Part shown: positions 52,476 through 62,533 of the stretch, piece after piece
How the letters are laid out: every line of letters starts with the position of its first letter
How positions within the stretch are numbered: the stretch's first letter is position 1
Origin: CAWDDA01 sp963813345
GTDB lineage: Bacteria; Acidobacteriota; Blastocatellia; RBC074
DNA length: 64,000 nt
Direction: 5' to 3'
NCBI GenBank assembly: GCA_963813345.1
Contig: CAWEYR010000010.1
Location: forward strand, 113,266-177,265
Made by a program: the position numbers and the translations under genes
The notes under the pieces: model-generated
What the model saw: only the letters and a program-made list of their open reading frames with translations
The model's database searches: none
What the model was told of the DNA's origin: nothing

Positions 52476-54226
52476 TGAATGGCATCCAGTATGACCTGAT
52501 CACCAGCTCTTCCGACATTCCTCGAGTCGCCGACGCCCTGAGACTTGCACCTGCAATCGGTCTCGATACTGAGACGACCGGGCTTGATCCGCATACATCG
52601 CGTCTGCGTCTTCTGCAGCTATCTACCGCTGAGCACAACTTCCTCATAGACCTCTTCGAAGTTCCGGGCGAATCACTTGCTCCCATATTCTCCTTACTCG
52701 AACAACCGGAAATCACCAAGGTCGCCCACAACGCCAAGTTTGACGCAAAGTTCCTAAGCAAGCATTACAACATCTCGATAAGTGGAGTCTTCGACACTTA
52801 TCTCGCGAGCCTTCTTGTCAGCGCTGGAAGTGAACTCGAGCGGCACAGTCTTGAAGCAGTTGCTCAGCGGCATCTGAACCTGACGATGGACAAAGAGGCT
52901 CAGCTCAGCGACTGGAGCGGCAATCTTGCAGCATATCAGCTCGACTACGCTGCAAACGATGCGCTTGTGATGTTGCCACTTCGCGAAGCTCTTCTCGAGC
53001 AGCTCAACGAGCTGGATCTGAATGTCGCGGCACAGATCGAGTTCGACTGCATCGAAGCTATTTCGGAAATGGAGCTGCACGGTGTTTTTCTTGACTCGGA
53101 CCGCTGGCGTGCTCAGATCGCACGAGTCCGCCGCGAGTGCGATGATGTTGCCAGAATACTTCAGGAAGAGCTTGGCCGAGGGGCATCGCAACTCAGCTTG
53201 TTTGACAATGCCACGCGAATCAACCTTGAAAGCCCTCAGCAGGTTCGTGACGCACTCCTCCGAATCGGTATTGAAGTCGAAAGCACAAGTGAGTGGAACC
53301 TCAGGAAGCTGGCAGGCGACCATCCCGTCATTAAGCGGCTGCTCGAATACAGGGGGCTTAGCAAGAACCTTTCTTCGTTCGGGGAAGGCATGCTCGAGTT
53401 CATTAATTCCGAAACTCATCGTATTCACTCCGATTTTCGTCAAATTGGCACACCGACGGGTCGAATCACCTGCTCGTCGCCAAGTCTTCAACAGGTGCCC
53501 CACGCAGTGGAATACCGGTAATGCTTTCGCGCTCCCGAAGGACAGAAGCTCGTTGTCGCTGATTTCTCGCAGATCGAGATGCGGATACTAGCGGAACTCT
53601 CGGGTGATGCGGCCCTGATTCAAGCGTTCAACTCGGGCGCTGATCTCCATAGGACGACAGCGTCTCAGATGTACGGAATCGCGCTTGCGCAAATCAGCAA
53701 CGAGCTCCGCGAGAGTGCTAAGGGTCTCAACTATGGGATTGTCTACGGGATGGGAGCGGAGGGCCTTGCCGGGCGGATCGGATCAACAGTCGAAGAAGCT
53801 GGCACGCTGATAGATCGTTATTTTGCCGCCTACCCACAGGTCGATCGTTGGCTGCGAAATGCTGCAGACAGAGCGGTCGAAGAGAGCCGCTCACGCTCTG
53901 CCTCAGGACGACTCTGGGTGTTCCGTCTCGATCCGCTGAATCGCGAAGAGCATGGTCAGTTGCGGCGGGTAGGCAAGAATGCTCCGATCCAGGGAACAGG
54001 CTCGGATATCTTCAAGCGGGCGATGACGCTCACGTTCGATGCCCTCAAGGGACTGGATGCGAGAATCGTTAACAGCATTCATGACGAGATAGTAGTCGAG
54101 TGCTCGGCTCTTTTCGCGAATGAGGTAGCCGAGCGGGTCGAACGTGCGATGATCGCTGCTGGCCGTGAATTCCTGAGTCGCGTTCCGGTTGTCGTAGACG
54201 TAAAGGTCGGTGACACGTGGGCGTGA
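52475..54226 (+). pseudogene. DNA polymerase I-type 3'-5' exonuclease/polymerase, one in-frame TAA
   Basis: A reassembled 583-residue family-A polymerase without the 5'-nuclease domain. The exonuclease motifs are intact (AIGLDTETTGLD, TKVAHNAKFDAKFLSKHY, YQLDYAANDALVML). So are polymerase motifs A (VVADFSQIEMRILAELSGD), B (RESAKGLNYGIVYGMGAEGL) and C (RIVNSIHDEIVVE). The only defect is a TAA at 53519-53521 (codon 349) in the otherwise unbroken frame, at LQQVPHAVEYR-stop-CFRAPEGQKL, where homologues have a basic residue. A single substitution would explain it. Real truncation would leave the exonuclease part only. The similar architecture in other phyla is a bifunctional repair polymerase. Confidence 0.85.
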
Positions 54227-54230
54227 GAGA

Positions 54231-54368
54231 AGGGGGGGGGTCGGGGGTAAGGATTTGTCATTTGAGATTGAGATTTGAAATCTGGTCAATTTCTTAAGGT
54301 CTTCTGCGGATCGATAACAAATGACAAATCTCAAATGAAAAATGACAAATCTTCCCCCCGACCCCGAC
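54231..54368. repeat. G-run inverted repeat with ATTTGTCATTTGAGATT words
   Basis: The left arm starts with a run of nine G, then TCGGGGG and AAGGATTTGTCATTTGAGAT. The right arm 54315-54368 has the complement AAATGACAAATCTCAAATGA, a second copy of AATGACAAATC, and CTTCCCCCCGACC. More C-rich text continues to 54391. The outer G/C words resemble those of the 13.0-kb element. It lies between the convergent polymerase and MFS genes. Confidence 0.85.
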
Positions 54369-54401
54369 CCCTAATCCCTGACCCCTCCTCCCTAATGTCC
54401 C

Positions 54402-55694
54402 TTAACTTTCGAATGAGAGAACGAGGTAGGCGATTGCCATCAAAACGAGCATCGAGCCTTCCATTGCGATCACGCGGGCAATCGAGAAATGCTCGGCCAG
54501 CCATCCTGTACGAGTGCACCGAGTGGCATCCCTCCGCGGAAAGCAACCATGTAAATCCTCATGACACGACCGCGCATCGCGTCCGCCACGGTCATCTGAA
54601 CCAGCGATAGAATGAGCGCAAAGAGCATCATCATCGAAACCCCGGGCTACGAATACCAGCGGGTAAGCCAGCCAGACCGATGAACTAGATGCAAACGCGA
54701 TTATGATCAACCCGAAGATGACCTGCATGATGAGTGCTGCACGCCCTTTGTGCTTAATGTCATCACCCGTTCCCGCGATTATGAGAGCACCCAGAACGGC
54801 ACCTGCGCCCGAGGTTGACAGCAACGTGCTATAACCGCTTGGGCCCGTGTGATGGACCGTCTCCGCAAAGACGGGGAGAAATGTCAGGAACTGCGTTCCG
54901 AAGAACGCACTCGCAAAAGAGAGCAATGTCAGGGATCGCAGAGCTTCGTCGTGAATCACGAAGTTCAGACCACCGCGCAGATCGGTCCGCCAGTGATTCG
55001 CGCGTGACTCCTCCGATCGAGGTATCGACGTAAGATGCAACGCGGAGAGCGCGATGATCACCGCGACGAACGAAAGCCCATTGATAGCAAAGCTCACTGC
55101 CCCCGCAAGCATGACGCTCGATATCAGTGCAAACGGCAGGCTGCCGATTGCCGGGCCAACCACACGCGCGAGGTTGAACTGGATTGAATTGAGAGTGATC
55201 GCATTCACGAGGTCGCGGCGGTCGACCAGCGTCGGTATTAGCGCCTGGTAGGCGGGACCACCGAACGCCTGCGCGCAGCCGGTCAGAAACGAGATGCTGA
55301 GCATGCTGACTATCAGCAGCTTATTCGACACTCCTGTGGCCACAATAATAGCAAGCGTGAACGCGAAAGTGAGTTGAAGCCATTGAGAGGTCAGAAGAAT
55401 TCGCCGGCGGTCAACGCGATCTGCGATCACTCCACCGATCAATGAAAAAAGGATAATCGGCGCTGTCGAGAGAAAGCTGTCGAGGCCCAGATAAAAAGCC
55501 TGACCCGTCAACTGAAAGAGCAGCCAGCTTTGTGCTGTTTGTTGAAGCCAGGTGCCAGAACTCGATGTAAATGCGCCAAACCATAGAAGCCTGAAATTTC
55601 GGTACCGAAACGCGCGAAAAATGCGACCTATTGGCCCCGCCGGTATCTCCTGAGGCGGAGTGATCTCGGTCGCCGTCGCTGGCTTCGTACTCAT
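54402..55694 (-). CDS. MFS transporter (enterobactin-exporter-like), with a compensated frame shift
   Basis: A 430-residue 12-helix transporter of the MFS_3 type. The N-terminal half is intact (FRLLWFGAFTSSSGTWLQQT, SLIGGVIADRVDRRRILLTS, FLTGCAQAFGGPAYQALIPT). Between about 54645 and 54505 the frame is displaced. The correct sequence GVSMMMLFALILSLVQMTVA and MRGRVMRIYMVAFRGGMPLG reads in a neighbouring frame. The original frame resumes at WLAEHFSIARVIAMEG. Two opposing indels would restore it. The substrate is unknown, perhaps drugs or siderophores by family. GGAA precedes the ATG. Confidence 0.85.
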   Translation of the reverse strand: MSTKPATATEITPPQEIPAGPIGRIFRAFRYRNFRLLWFGAFTSSSGTWLQQTAQSWLLFQLTGQAFYLGLDSFLSTAPIILFSLIGGVIADRVDRRRILLTSQWLQLTFAFTLAIIVATGVSNKLLIVSMLSISFLTGCAQAFGGPAYQALIPTLVDRRDLVNAITLNSIQFNLARVVGPAIGSLPFALISSVMLAGAVSFAINGLSFVAVIIALSALHLTSIPRSEESRANHWRTDLRGGLNFVIHDEALRSLTLLSFASAFFGTQFLTFLPVFAETVHHTGPSGYSTLLSTSGAGAVLGALIIAGTGDDIKHKGRAALIMQVIFGLIIIAFASSSSVWLAYPLVFVARGFDDDALCAHSIAGSDDRGGRDARSCHEDLHGCFPRRDATRCTRTGWLAEHFSIARVIAMEGSMLVLMAIAYLVLSFES

Positions 55695-55723
55695 CTCGTT
55701 CCGGGGTGAGCGTCGATCGCAGT

Positions 55724-55806
55724 GTCGCCGAAGGCGACAAATTCAATAGCCGGTGGCAACGCCACCGGAGCGCAGAGACAGAATAGTTCCGACCCTGAAA
55801 GGGTCG
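55724..55806. repeat. Nested palindrome, arm on the 3' side of the group II intron
   Basis: Three small palindromes in a row: GTCGCCGAAGGCGAC, CCGGTGGCAACGCCACCGG and CGACCCTGAAAGGGTCG. The whole arm is the inverted copy of 57764-57842 on the other side of the intron, including the linker AAATTCAATAG. The two arms would form one hairpin of about 80 bases per side if the intron were absent. Confidence 0.9.
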
Positions 55807-55865
55807 AATGACATGTTCGATGCGAGTCGGAGTAGGAATGCTCATTGCTGGTCACCCCCTCCACG

Positions 55866-55898
55866 GATCCGGACGTGCGGAGTTACCGCATCCGGCTC
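55866..55898 (-). ncRNA. Group II intron domain V
   Basis: On the minus strand GAGCCGGATGCGGTAACTCC then GCACGTCCGGATC folds as the catalytic domain V hairpin. The AGC triad is near the 5' end, an internal bulge interrupts the stem, and a short loop caps it. It lies just after the maturase stop codon, as expected. Confidence 0.85.
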
Positions 55899-55903
55899 TT
55901 GTC

Positions 55904-57397
55904 TCAGGTCATAACCGCAAGTCTCCGACGCAGTCGATCCAGGGGATACGGATGACAGATTCGAGGGTTTGGTATCCAGCGCTTGAACGTTCGGGTAAAC
56001 CGCTCCCACGTAAGCCTCGATTTCTGGCTTCGTCGCCGCAGCGTTTTGTGCCAGAGCGCACTTACGTGGAAGACGAAGGTCCACATGCTCTCGCTGTTGA
56101 ACGGAACTCCATAGTACTGATAGTGTCCGCGCAACACCGCGTTTACCCATGCGCCTTGGTCCCGAGGGTCAGCATGCATGCGTCGTCGAAATTCCTGCTT
56201 CAGCTCTTTCAACTTCGCCTGCATCCGCTTGCGCATCGTCTTGCGGATGACCGTGAACCTTCCTCCTCTCGTTTCCCCGCAGATGTGCGTGAACCCGAGA
56301 AAGTTGAATGTCTCCGGCTTTCTTTCTCCGCGCTTCCGCCGGTCCTGCGCTGCATGTCTCCCAAACTCGATCAGTCGAGTCTTTTCCCCATGCAGTTCCA
56401 GTTTGAACTTGCCCAGTCTCGCGCTCAGTTCACCCTGAAATCGCTCGGCGTCTGCCCGATGCTCAAAGCCCACAACAAAGTCGTCCGCGTATCGCACGAT
56501 GATTATTGCTCCTCGCGCTTCTCGCTTCCGCCATTGTTGCGCCCACAGGTCAAATACGTAATGAAGATAGATGTTTGCAAGTACGGGACTAACCAGTCCG
56601 CCTTGCGGCGTCCCATCTTCATTCCGCTTCCACTGGCCCTCTTCCATGACTCCTGCTCTGAGCCATTTCTGGATCAGAGCCGTCATTCTTCTGTCCCCTA
56701 TCCGATGCTCGATCATCTCTATCAGCCAGTCGTGGGAGATGGTGTCAAAGAACCCACGAATGTCTGCATCGAGCACCCAGTTGATCGGGCGCTGCTGGAT
56801 TCCTACCGCAAGCGCGTCCAGTGCATCGTGCGCCGACCGTTGCGGTCGAAATCCATACGAGAAGCCTTTGAACTCCGGCTCCCAGATGGCCGACAGAATC
56901 TGCGCTACCACGCTCTGAACAATCTTGTCTTCCAGCGCGGGTATGCCCAGGCCTCTCTTCCTGCCATCTGCTTTCGGGATGTAAACCCGTCTCACTGCCA
57001 TCGCTCGATATGCTCCTCGTCTCAGTCTTCCAGAGAGGTTCTCAAGGTTCCCCTCAAGTTCTTCTCTGTAGTGCTGCCACGTTTCTCCGTCGATTCCTGC
57101 TGCGGCGTTCTTCTTCAGTCCAAAGTACGCAGCTCGCAGATTCTCGACTTGGTACACGTGGTGGTACAGCGAGGTCATCTTCTGTTTCGGCTCGCGTCTC
57201 ACTGCTTGCCGTATGCGATTGAGCGACTTTTGCATGCCTACTTTCCGGCCCTGTGTCCGGGACACGGGACGCTCATTCGCATTCCCCTTGACCAGCAGCC
57301 TTCCCTCCATCCGCTCCGCCGTCACCTCCGGCGTGACTTTGTTCGCAGACTTCGTCGGTACTATGCCGCTGTCCGACTGCCCGTCATCGTTCATCAT
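55904..57397 (-). CDS. ltrA: Group II intron reverse transcriptase/maturase
   Basis: A 497-residue protein from ATG 57395-57397 (MMNDDGQSDSGIVPTKSANK), with AGGAG about 11 bases upstream. RT blocks: NAAAGIDGETWQHYREELEG, RRVYIPKADGRKRGLGIPAL, FSYGFRPQRSAHDALDALAV, VLDADIRGFFDTISHDWLIE, GTPQGGLVSPVLANIYLHYV and the catalytic IIVRYADDFVVGF. A maturase X domain (FNFLGFTHICGETRGGRFTV and NAVLRGHYQYYGVPFN) follows. No C-terminal HNH motif is present. The frame is unbroken, in contrast to the genes on its right, which suggests recent activity or better read support. Confidence 0.95.
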   Translation of the reverse strand: MMNDDGQSDSGIVPTKSANKVTPEVTAERMEGRLLVKGNANERPVSRTQGRKVGMQKSLNRIRQAVRREPKQKMTSLYHHVYQVENLRAAYFGLKKNAAAGIDGETWQHYREELEGNLENLSGRLRRGAYRAMAVRRVYIPKADGRKRGLGIPALEDKIVQSVVAQILSAIWEPEFKGFSYGFRPQRSAHDALDALAVGIQQRPINWVLDADIRGFFDTISHDWLIEMIEHRIGDRRMTALIQKWLRAGVMEEGQWKRNEDGTPQGGLVSPVLANIYLHYVFDLWAQQWRKREARGAIIIVRYADDFVVGFEHRADAERFQGELSARLGKFKLELHGEKTRLIEFGRHAAQDRRKRGERKPETFNFLGFTHICGETRGGRFTVIRKTMRKRMQAKLKELKQEFRRRMHADPRDQGAWVNAVLRGHYQYYGVPFNSESMWTFVFHVSALWHKTLRRRSQKSRLTWERFTRTFKRWIPNPRICHPYPLDRLRRRLAVMT

Positions 57398-57763
57398 CGG
57401 CGTTCGTCTCCTGACTTCCCGATGCGGCCCGCAGTTCCATCTTTGGCTACGGGCAATGACGGGCTCTCCCGGTTCTCGCGCAATATGTTTCCGCACATGC
57501 TTGGGGTCTCTGACCGCGCGGAGCCTGCTGTGCACTCGCCTTCTATCGCGCTCAGCAGTGTTGCCTTCGACGTAAAGGGAGCCTCTCGGCGCTCCGGTTT
57601 GTACCCTTTTCGCGGCTCAATACCCAACCTATGCGTTCTCCTGTCAACGCTTGGTCTGTGGGATCGCTCCCACCATCCCATGACTCGGAGCCAGACTGGC
57701 TGGCTAGACCTTATCTGTAGCGGACTTTCACCGCCAACATATTGCCGATTTTTACCGGCGCTC

Positions 57764-57842
57764 CCCTTTCAGGGTCGGAATGGTGTTCCTTTCGATTCCG
57801 GTGGCGTTGCCACCGGCTATTGAATTTGTCGCCTTCGGCGAC
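57764..57842. repeat. Nested palindrome, arm on the 5' side of the group II intron
   Basis: CCCTTTCAGGGTCGGAATGG, then CCGGTGGCGTTGCCACCGG, TATTGAATTTGTCG and GTCGCCTTCGGCGAC. This is the inverse complement of 55724-55806, with differences only in the linker between the small palindromes. It forms the 5' exon side of the intron. Confidence 0.9.
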
Positions 57843-57856
57843 ATCGTTAAAGTGTT

Positions 57857-58209
57857 CTAGCCTCGGCCAAAGTCGTCCTCGAGGCGAACTATGTCGTCTT
57901 CTCCGGAGTTTAGTATCCTCGCTGCACCTCTACAAACACGAGCGGCTGCTCGCCCGGGTTTTGAACGCGATGAGCGGCACCGATCGGGATATCGATCGCC
58001 TCCGCCCGCGATCAAGTCGATTTCTCGTCCATCAAGTGTTACGCGAGCCTGTCCTGTAACCACGTACCAGTGCTCGGCGCGCTGCGCGTGTTTCTGATAG
58101 CTCAGACGGTTTGCCGGGCTTCACTTCAAGTCGCTTTACCTTGAACCCCGCGCCTTCATCAAGAACCCGTAAAGCTTCCCCATGGCCGGTCATCAAATTC
58201 TTCACTCAC
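57857..58209 (-). pseudogene. Cupin of the mannose-6-phosphate isomerase type (ManC C-terminal-like), frame broken several times
   Basis: It starts at GTG 58207-58209 (SEEFDDRPWGSFT) with GAGGAA upstream. In shifting frames the expected sequence is legible: LDEGAGFKVKRLEVKPGK, KHAQRAEHWYVVTGQARVTL, DGREIDLIAG, AIDIPIGAAHRVQNPGEQPL and finally GEDDIVRLEDDFGRG at the stop. This matches the cupin domain that ends mannose-1-phosphate guanylyltransferases or stands alone as a type II phosphomannose isomerase. About four indels within 350 bases are needed. Confidence 0.75.
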
Positions 58210-58225
58210 GGAACTTCCTCCTTTT

Positions 58226-59875
58226 TTACTCCTTTGTTCTTTTCTCCTCCATTTCGCGGAGCTCGCGACGCAGTACCTTGCCGACTGCGCTCTTTGGCAG
58301 ACCTTCGACAATGTCGACGTGGCTCGGAACTTTGTACTTCGCCATTCGCTCGCGACAGAAGTCAACAATCGCTTCCGAGTGCTCGCGCTCTTCTCCCGAT
58401 TTCAGAACTACAAAAGCCTTGACTGCTTCTCCTCGATAGGCGTCAGGAACTCCGATCACCGCCGCTTCAACGACAGCCGGATGGGTGAAAAGGACATCCT
58501 CAACTTCGTTCGGGTAAACGTGAACCCGCTGACTATGATCATATCTTTCTTGCGTTGAACGATATAGAAGAACCCGTCCTCGTCCATTCGGGCCACGTCG
58601 CCGGTGTAGAGCCAGCCTTCCCGCAGCGCAATCTCAGTTTCGAGCGGCTTGTTCCAGTAACCCTTCATTACCTGTGGTCCGCGTATGCACAACTCACCGT
58701 CCTCGCCAGGTGGCACGTCATGAAACCGGTTTCGAGGTCTACAATCTTGCACTCTGTGCCCGGTATCGGCAGGCCGATGCTTCCGGGTTTGCGTTTTGAT
58801 AGTGTCGGTTTCGAATGAGTCACAGGAGAAGCCTCGGTCAGGCCGTATCCTTCGTAAAGCATCGTTCCCGTCATCGATTCAAACTTCTCGAGAATATCGA
58901 CCGGAAGCGGAGCAGAGCCGCTGTTATACCTGCGCACGCGATCAAGACCGCTTGCTTTGGCTTCAGGATGATTGAGCATCGAAATGTAGAGTGTCGGCAC
59001 GCCGGGAAAGAACGTCGGCTGATAATGCTTGATCGCGCCGAGCAGCATGTCGACGTCGAACTTCGGAATCATTATTTGAAGCGCGCCGTTCCACGCCCCA
59101 ACCAGCATCCCCCGTCTGCCCGTAGATGTGGAAGTAAGGAATCACGAGCAGATATCTTCGTTGCCGCGGTCTGTCACGCCTTCGGCCCAGACAGCTGTCT
59201 GAATTGCATTCGAGAAAAGGTTGTAATGGGTGAGCATCGCTCCCTTGGGAACGCCGGTTGTCCCGCCAGTGTACTGAAGGACAGCGATATCATTCTCCGG
59301 TCGATTTCTACTCTTGTGTGCTCCGCCTGCTCGACCGATCTGAGCAGAGCTGAGAACGAAAGCGTGCTCTCGGGCGGGCCGCAACAGGGTTGGCCGATTG
59401 TGCTGAATACTCGGCGATGCTTGTAGTAATGACATTCTCGATACTTGAATTGGGCTTCACGCCGAGCGCGAGCGGCGCAAGCACATCGAGAGTGATGATT
59501 ACCTTGAGACCAGCGTCCTGAGCGACCGATCGACTTCACGAAGCGTGTATGTAGGGTTTATGTTGGTAACGATCGCGCCCAACTTTACGATGGCAAAAAA
59601 GCTGATGACATATTGCGGCGAGTTCGGAAGCATGATTCCGACTCGATCGCCTTTGACATTTCCCAGGCGCGAAAGCGCAGTCGCGAATCGATCGACCTGA
59701 TCTTTCAGTTCGCGAAAAGTCAGCTGAGCTCCGAGAAACGCCGTCGCCGGCCGATCGCCGTAGAGTCCGGTTGCAGCTGCAGAATGCGGTAAAGCGGTTG
59801 CTTAGGGTAGGTGGTTTCTGCACTCACCCAGAAGTCATAGTTCTTGAGCCATGGTTTCTCAGAATAGCTACTCAT
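58226..59875 (-). pseudogene. Long-chain fatty acid-CoA ligase (AMP-forming), frame broken several times
   Basis: It starts at ATG 59873-59875 (MSSYSEKPWLKNYDFWVSAE) with GGAGG 5 bases upstream. Pieces in different frames assemble into a protein of about 550 residues: LGNVKGDRVGIMLPNSPQYV-like text, AMP-binding loop QYTGGTTGVPKGAMLTHYNL, MLYEGYGLTEASPVTHSKPT, GWLYTGDVARMDEDGFFYIV, QRKKDMIIVSGF and the C-terminal GVPDAYRGEAVKAFVVLKSG with Lys in PKSAVGKVLRREL. At least five frame changes occur (near 59770, 59520, 59160, 58720 and 58500). It would activate fatty acids for beta-oxidation or lipid synthesis. Confidence 0.85.
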
Positions 59876-59950
59876 CAATTCCTCCGAAAGGACCTTTGCG
59901 CAAGGGTGTTGTTCAGGGATTGTGCGATTGGCCAGTAGATTTGGCAAGAC

Positions 59951-59979
59951 TTGGCGTCAAACACGTTCTTAACTATCAT
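59951..59979 (+). promoter_or_regulatory. Possible promoter of the GAF/coiled-coil gene
   Basis: TTGGCG (59951-59956) and TATCAT (59974-59979) are separated by 17 bases. CAGGAG and a GTG start codon follow at sensible distances. The -35 is a four-of-six match. Confidence 0.45.
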
Positions 59980-60000
59980 TAACGACAGGAGAAATTCCAC

Positions 60001-61139
60001 GTGCCTGACTGAACGAACCGCACCTGCAAATGACGAAGAACAATTGCGCGAACGGCTCAAGAGGATGTTCTCTAATCGCGCTGAACCGCTGGCATCGGAG
60101 CTGACAACACTCCAATCAACTCTCAACGACATTTGTGAGCGTCTGGTGATGCAAGCACGGTCTCCAGTCGACGACGAAATCGACGAAGTTGCGAATCAGG
60201 TTAAACAAAGTCTCGCCGATGCCGACGCTTCTCATCAGACAGCTGCGAATGAGCTTCGCGAGCAGATCGCAGCGCGCGATTCTCAGCTCAGCGCGCAATA
60301 TGAACTTCTCGCGCAAACTACTGCCCGCACCGCAGATATTACCGCGATCAATGAAGCCATCGCAGACATCGAACGGCAACAGACACAGGCAGATATTCTG
60401 ACAGCCCTGCTTGAGAATACGGCCAGATTCGCGAGCCGGGCAGAAATCTTTGTACTCCGTAAGGACGAGCTCACGAACTGGAAGTCGCGAGGTTTTGATG
60501 ATCCCGGTCAGGCTACTGCCGCGCTCCACGACGTAGTCCGCTCGCAAGAACCAGCCACGACTACGACAGAAGACGGAAAGGAAAATCTAGCGATTCCGCT
60601 CCTTGTCCGCGATAAGGCCGTTGCCGTGCTCTTTGCCGACAATGAGCCGTCAGGAAAGATCGAAGCGCGCCCACTCGAAGTATTGATGCGCGTAACTGGA
60701 ATGGCTATTGAGCGCCTTGCAATGCGTCGCGAAATCGAAGCCGCATCTGACGGCAATCTCAGTCTTTCGCTGCGGCTTATCCGCAAAGCTATTCGTACGA
60801 CGTCCCGCCAACAGATACATCTCCACTTCCGATGCCGCTTTTTGAAGCTGCGTCTCAACGAGAGATGACTGATGAAGAGAAGGCAGCAGCGCATTCCAAC
60901 GCAAGGCGGTTTGCGCGATTTCTAATCACTGAGATAAAGGTCTACAACTCTTCCAGAGTTATCGAGGGCACGCGCAGGCTGGACCTTACGATCGACTCAA
61001 GGATGAGATCGAAGTACGACGAGATGTATACAATCGCCACGTTGATCCAAAGATCACCAACGAGTTCGATTACTTCGATGAGGAGCTCGTGAAAATCCTC
61101 GCTGACGGCGACGAAACAAGACTTGGAAGAAGGAACTGA
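60001..61139 (+). pseudogene. Coiled-coil/GAF-like protein of unknown function, frame broken
   Basis: AGGAG and GTG (60001) mark the likely start, but one extra base near 60008 separates it from the main frame (TERTAPANDEEQLRERLKRM). The main frame encodes a long N-terminal coiled coil (ANELREQIAARDSQLSAQYE, AINEAIADIERQQTQADILT). A GAF-like sensory domain follows (TARFASRAEIFVLRKDELTN, LAIPLLVRDKAVAVLFADNE, LEVLMRVTGMAIERLAMRRE). After a shift near 60830 comes ARRFARFLITEIKVYNSSRV. After another near 60970 comes PYDRLKDEIEVRRDVYNRHV, ending LADGDETRLGRRN at 61139. It is probably a signalling or localisation protein. Confidence 0.7.
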
Positions 61140-61292
61140 GTGCTGAGTGCTGAGTGCTGAGTGCTGAGTCTCAGGCGAAGTCTGAGCGGAAGCTAAAGAA
61201 AATGTCGTCTATTCTGAATCTCTTTTGAGTGCTGATCTAGTGCTGAGCTAGTGCGAGAACTCAGGCTACTCAGCACTCAGCACTCAGCACCT
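61137..61292. repeat. Heptamer-capped hairpin element (AGTGCTG family)
   Basis: It starts within the stop codon of the preceding gene (TGA is part of the first heptamer). Left heptamers run to about 61170 followed by AGTCTCAGGCGAAGTCTGAG. The right side has isolated GTGCTGA words and three CAGCACT heptamers (61270-61290). The inner stem is poorer than in the 4.6- and 44.9-kb copies. It separates convergent genes. Confidence 0.85.
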
Positions 61293-61303
61293 CTTTCTCT
61301 TGC

Positions 61304-62521
61304 TTACTCGTATCTCAACGCATCGATGGGTCGAGTGCGGCAGCTTTTCTGGCCGGATAGAAGCCGAAGAAGATCCGACTGCGGCTGAAAAGACGACTGA
61401 TCCAACCACAGACGCAACAGAAACCAGCGTCGGCCAACCGAGCATTCGCGGTATCAGAACCGATACGCCCAGCCCGAGAATGATTCGATGAGCCCGCCCG
61501 TCAGACTGAGCACGATCGCCTCAATCAGAAACTGAGTACGCACCGCAGAAGAACGTGCGCCAATCGCCATGCGGATACCGATCTCTCGCGTACGCTCGGT
61601 AACGGAGACGAGCATGATGTTCATGATCCCGATTCCGCCGACGAGCAACGAGACGCTGGCAATGCTCGCGAGAAGTATCGTAATGATACGGTTGGTTCAT
61701 CCGCCGCCTCTGCAACATCAGTCATGTTTCTTACACTGAAATCATTTTCCTGATTCGGTGCAAGCTTATGACGAGCTCGCAGCAGCTCGGAAATCTGCTC
61801 TTCGGCGGTACAAGTTGCCTCCGGTGAAATAGCCGAGACATTAGCCGACTGGACGTGTTGAATTGCGAGAAGCTTCTTCTGAACTGTCGAGAACGGCGCG
61901 AAGAGAACATCGTCCTGATCACGCCCCATCTGATCCTGACCGCGTTTTGCCATAACTCCTATCACGCGAAAAGGCAACTCCCGGACACGAATCGTCTGGC
62001 CGATCGGGTCTTCCCGGGAAACAGAATGTCGGCTATCGTCTGACCAATCACGACAACGCGCGCTGCACTACGTACTTCTGAATCCGTAAAGAAAGACCCC
62101 GTCTGAACGAGCCATTTCCTGATCTCCGGATATCGAGCCATCCCCCTCAATGCGCGTGTTCCAATTCTGATTGCCAAAAACAATCTGTGCGCGGCTCTGC
62201 ACACCCGGACTCACCATCGCTACCGTTGGAAGCTCAGTGCGGATGGCATCCAGGTCTTCCACAGTCGAAGCATCACTGAGCGCTGTCATCCGCACCAGTT
62301 CGCACACCTCCAAGATTTTGCGATCCGGCCCGAATAAACAGAATATTGGTCCCAACGCTCGCAATCTGTTCCGCCACCGATGCCTGCGCACCCTGACCGA
62401 TGCTCACCATAGCAATCACTGCTGCAACACCGATGATCACGCCAAGCATGGTCAGCGCGGACCTCATCTTGTTGCGCGCCAAAGCGCGAAACGCTACTCG
62501 AATAATGTTGACCAGGTTCAT
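61304..62521 (-). pseudogene. macB: MacB/FtsX-type ABC transporter permease, frame broken several times
   Basis: The ATG at 62519-62521 lies 12 bases after the ATPase stop. The N-terminus VNIIRVAFRALARNKMRSAL then TMLGVIIGVAAVIAMVSIGQ is the first membrane helix of MacB-type permeases. The periplasmic domain continues in other frames (TVEDLDAIRTELPTVAMVSP, MPFRVIGVMAKRGQDQMGRD, DVLFAPFSTVQKKLLAIQHV). The core helices follow (VGGIGIMNIMLVSVTERTRE, IGIRMAIGARSSAVRTQFLI) and the last helix ends DALRYE at 61304. At least five frame changes are needed. It probably exports macrolide-like compounds or envelope substrates. Confidence 0.85.
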
Positions 62522-62533
62522 ATCGGCCGTCTC

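Larger units (their letters stand above)
55825..57763 (-). mobile_element. Group II intron inserted in a palindromic repeat
   Basis: The minus-strand 5' end is probably GAGCGCCGGTAAAAATCGGC at 57763, followed by a typical GGTGAAAGTCCGC core segment. A reverse transcriptase/maturase gene fills the middle. Domain V lies at 55866-55898, and a domain VI-like stretch with CCTACTCCGAC follows. The exact 3' end (about 55825) is not certain. No HNH endonuclease domain is visible in the maturase. The element sits in the apical part of an inverted repeat whose arms flank it exactly. Confidence 0.85.

Noticed and set aside
54402..55694. Calling the MFS gene a pseudogene
   Set aside because: Two opposing shifts restore the original frame and the ends are intact, so it is kept as a CDS with a note.
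55808..57823. A 671-codon open frame on the plus strand across the intron
   Set aside because: It is the complement of the reverse transcriptase gene and has no family resemblance. The minus-strand frame carries all RT motifs.
61137..61292. Possible CRISPR-like array because of regular short units
   Set aside because: Units are contiguous 7-mers without spacers, and no cas gene is present.
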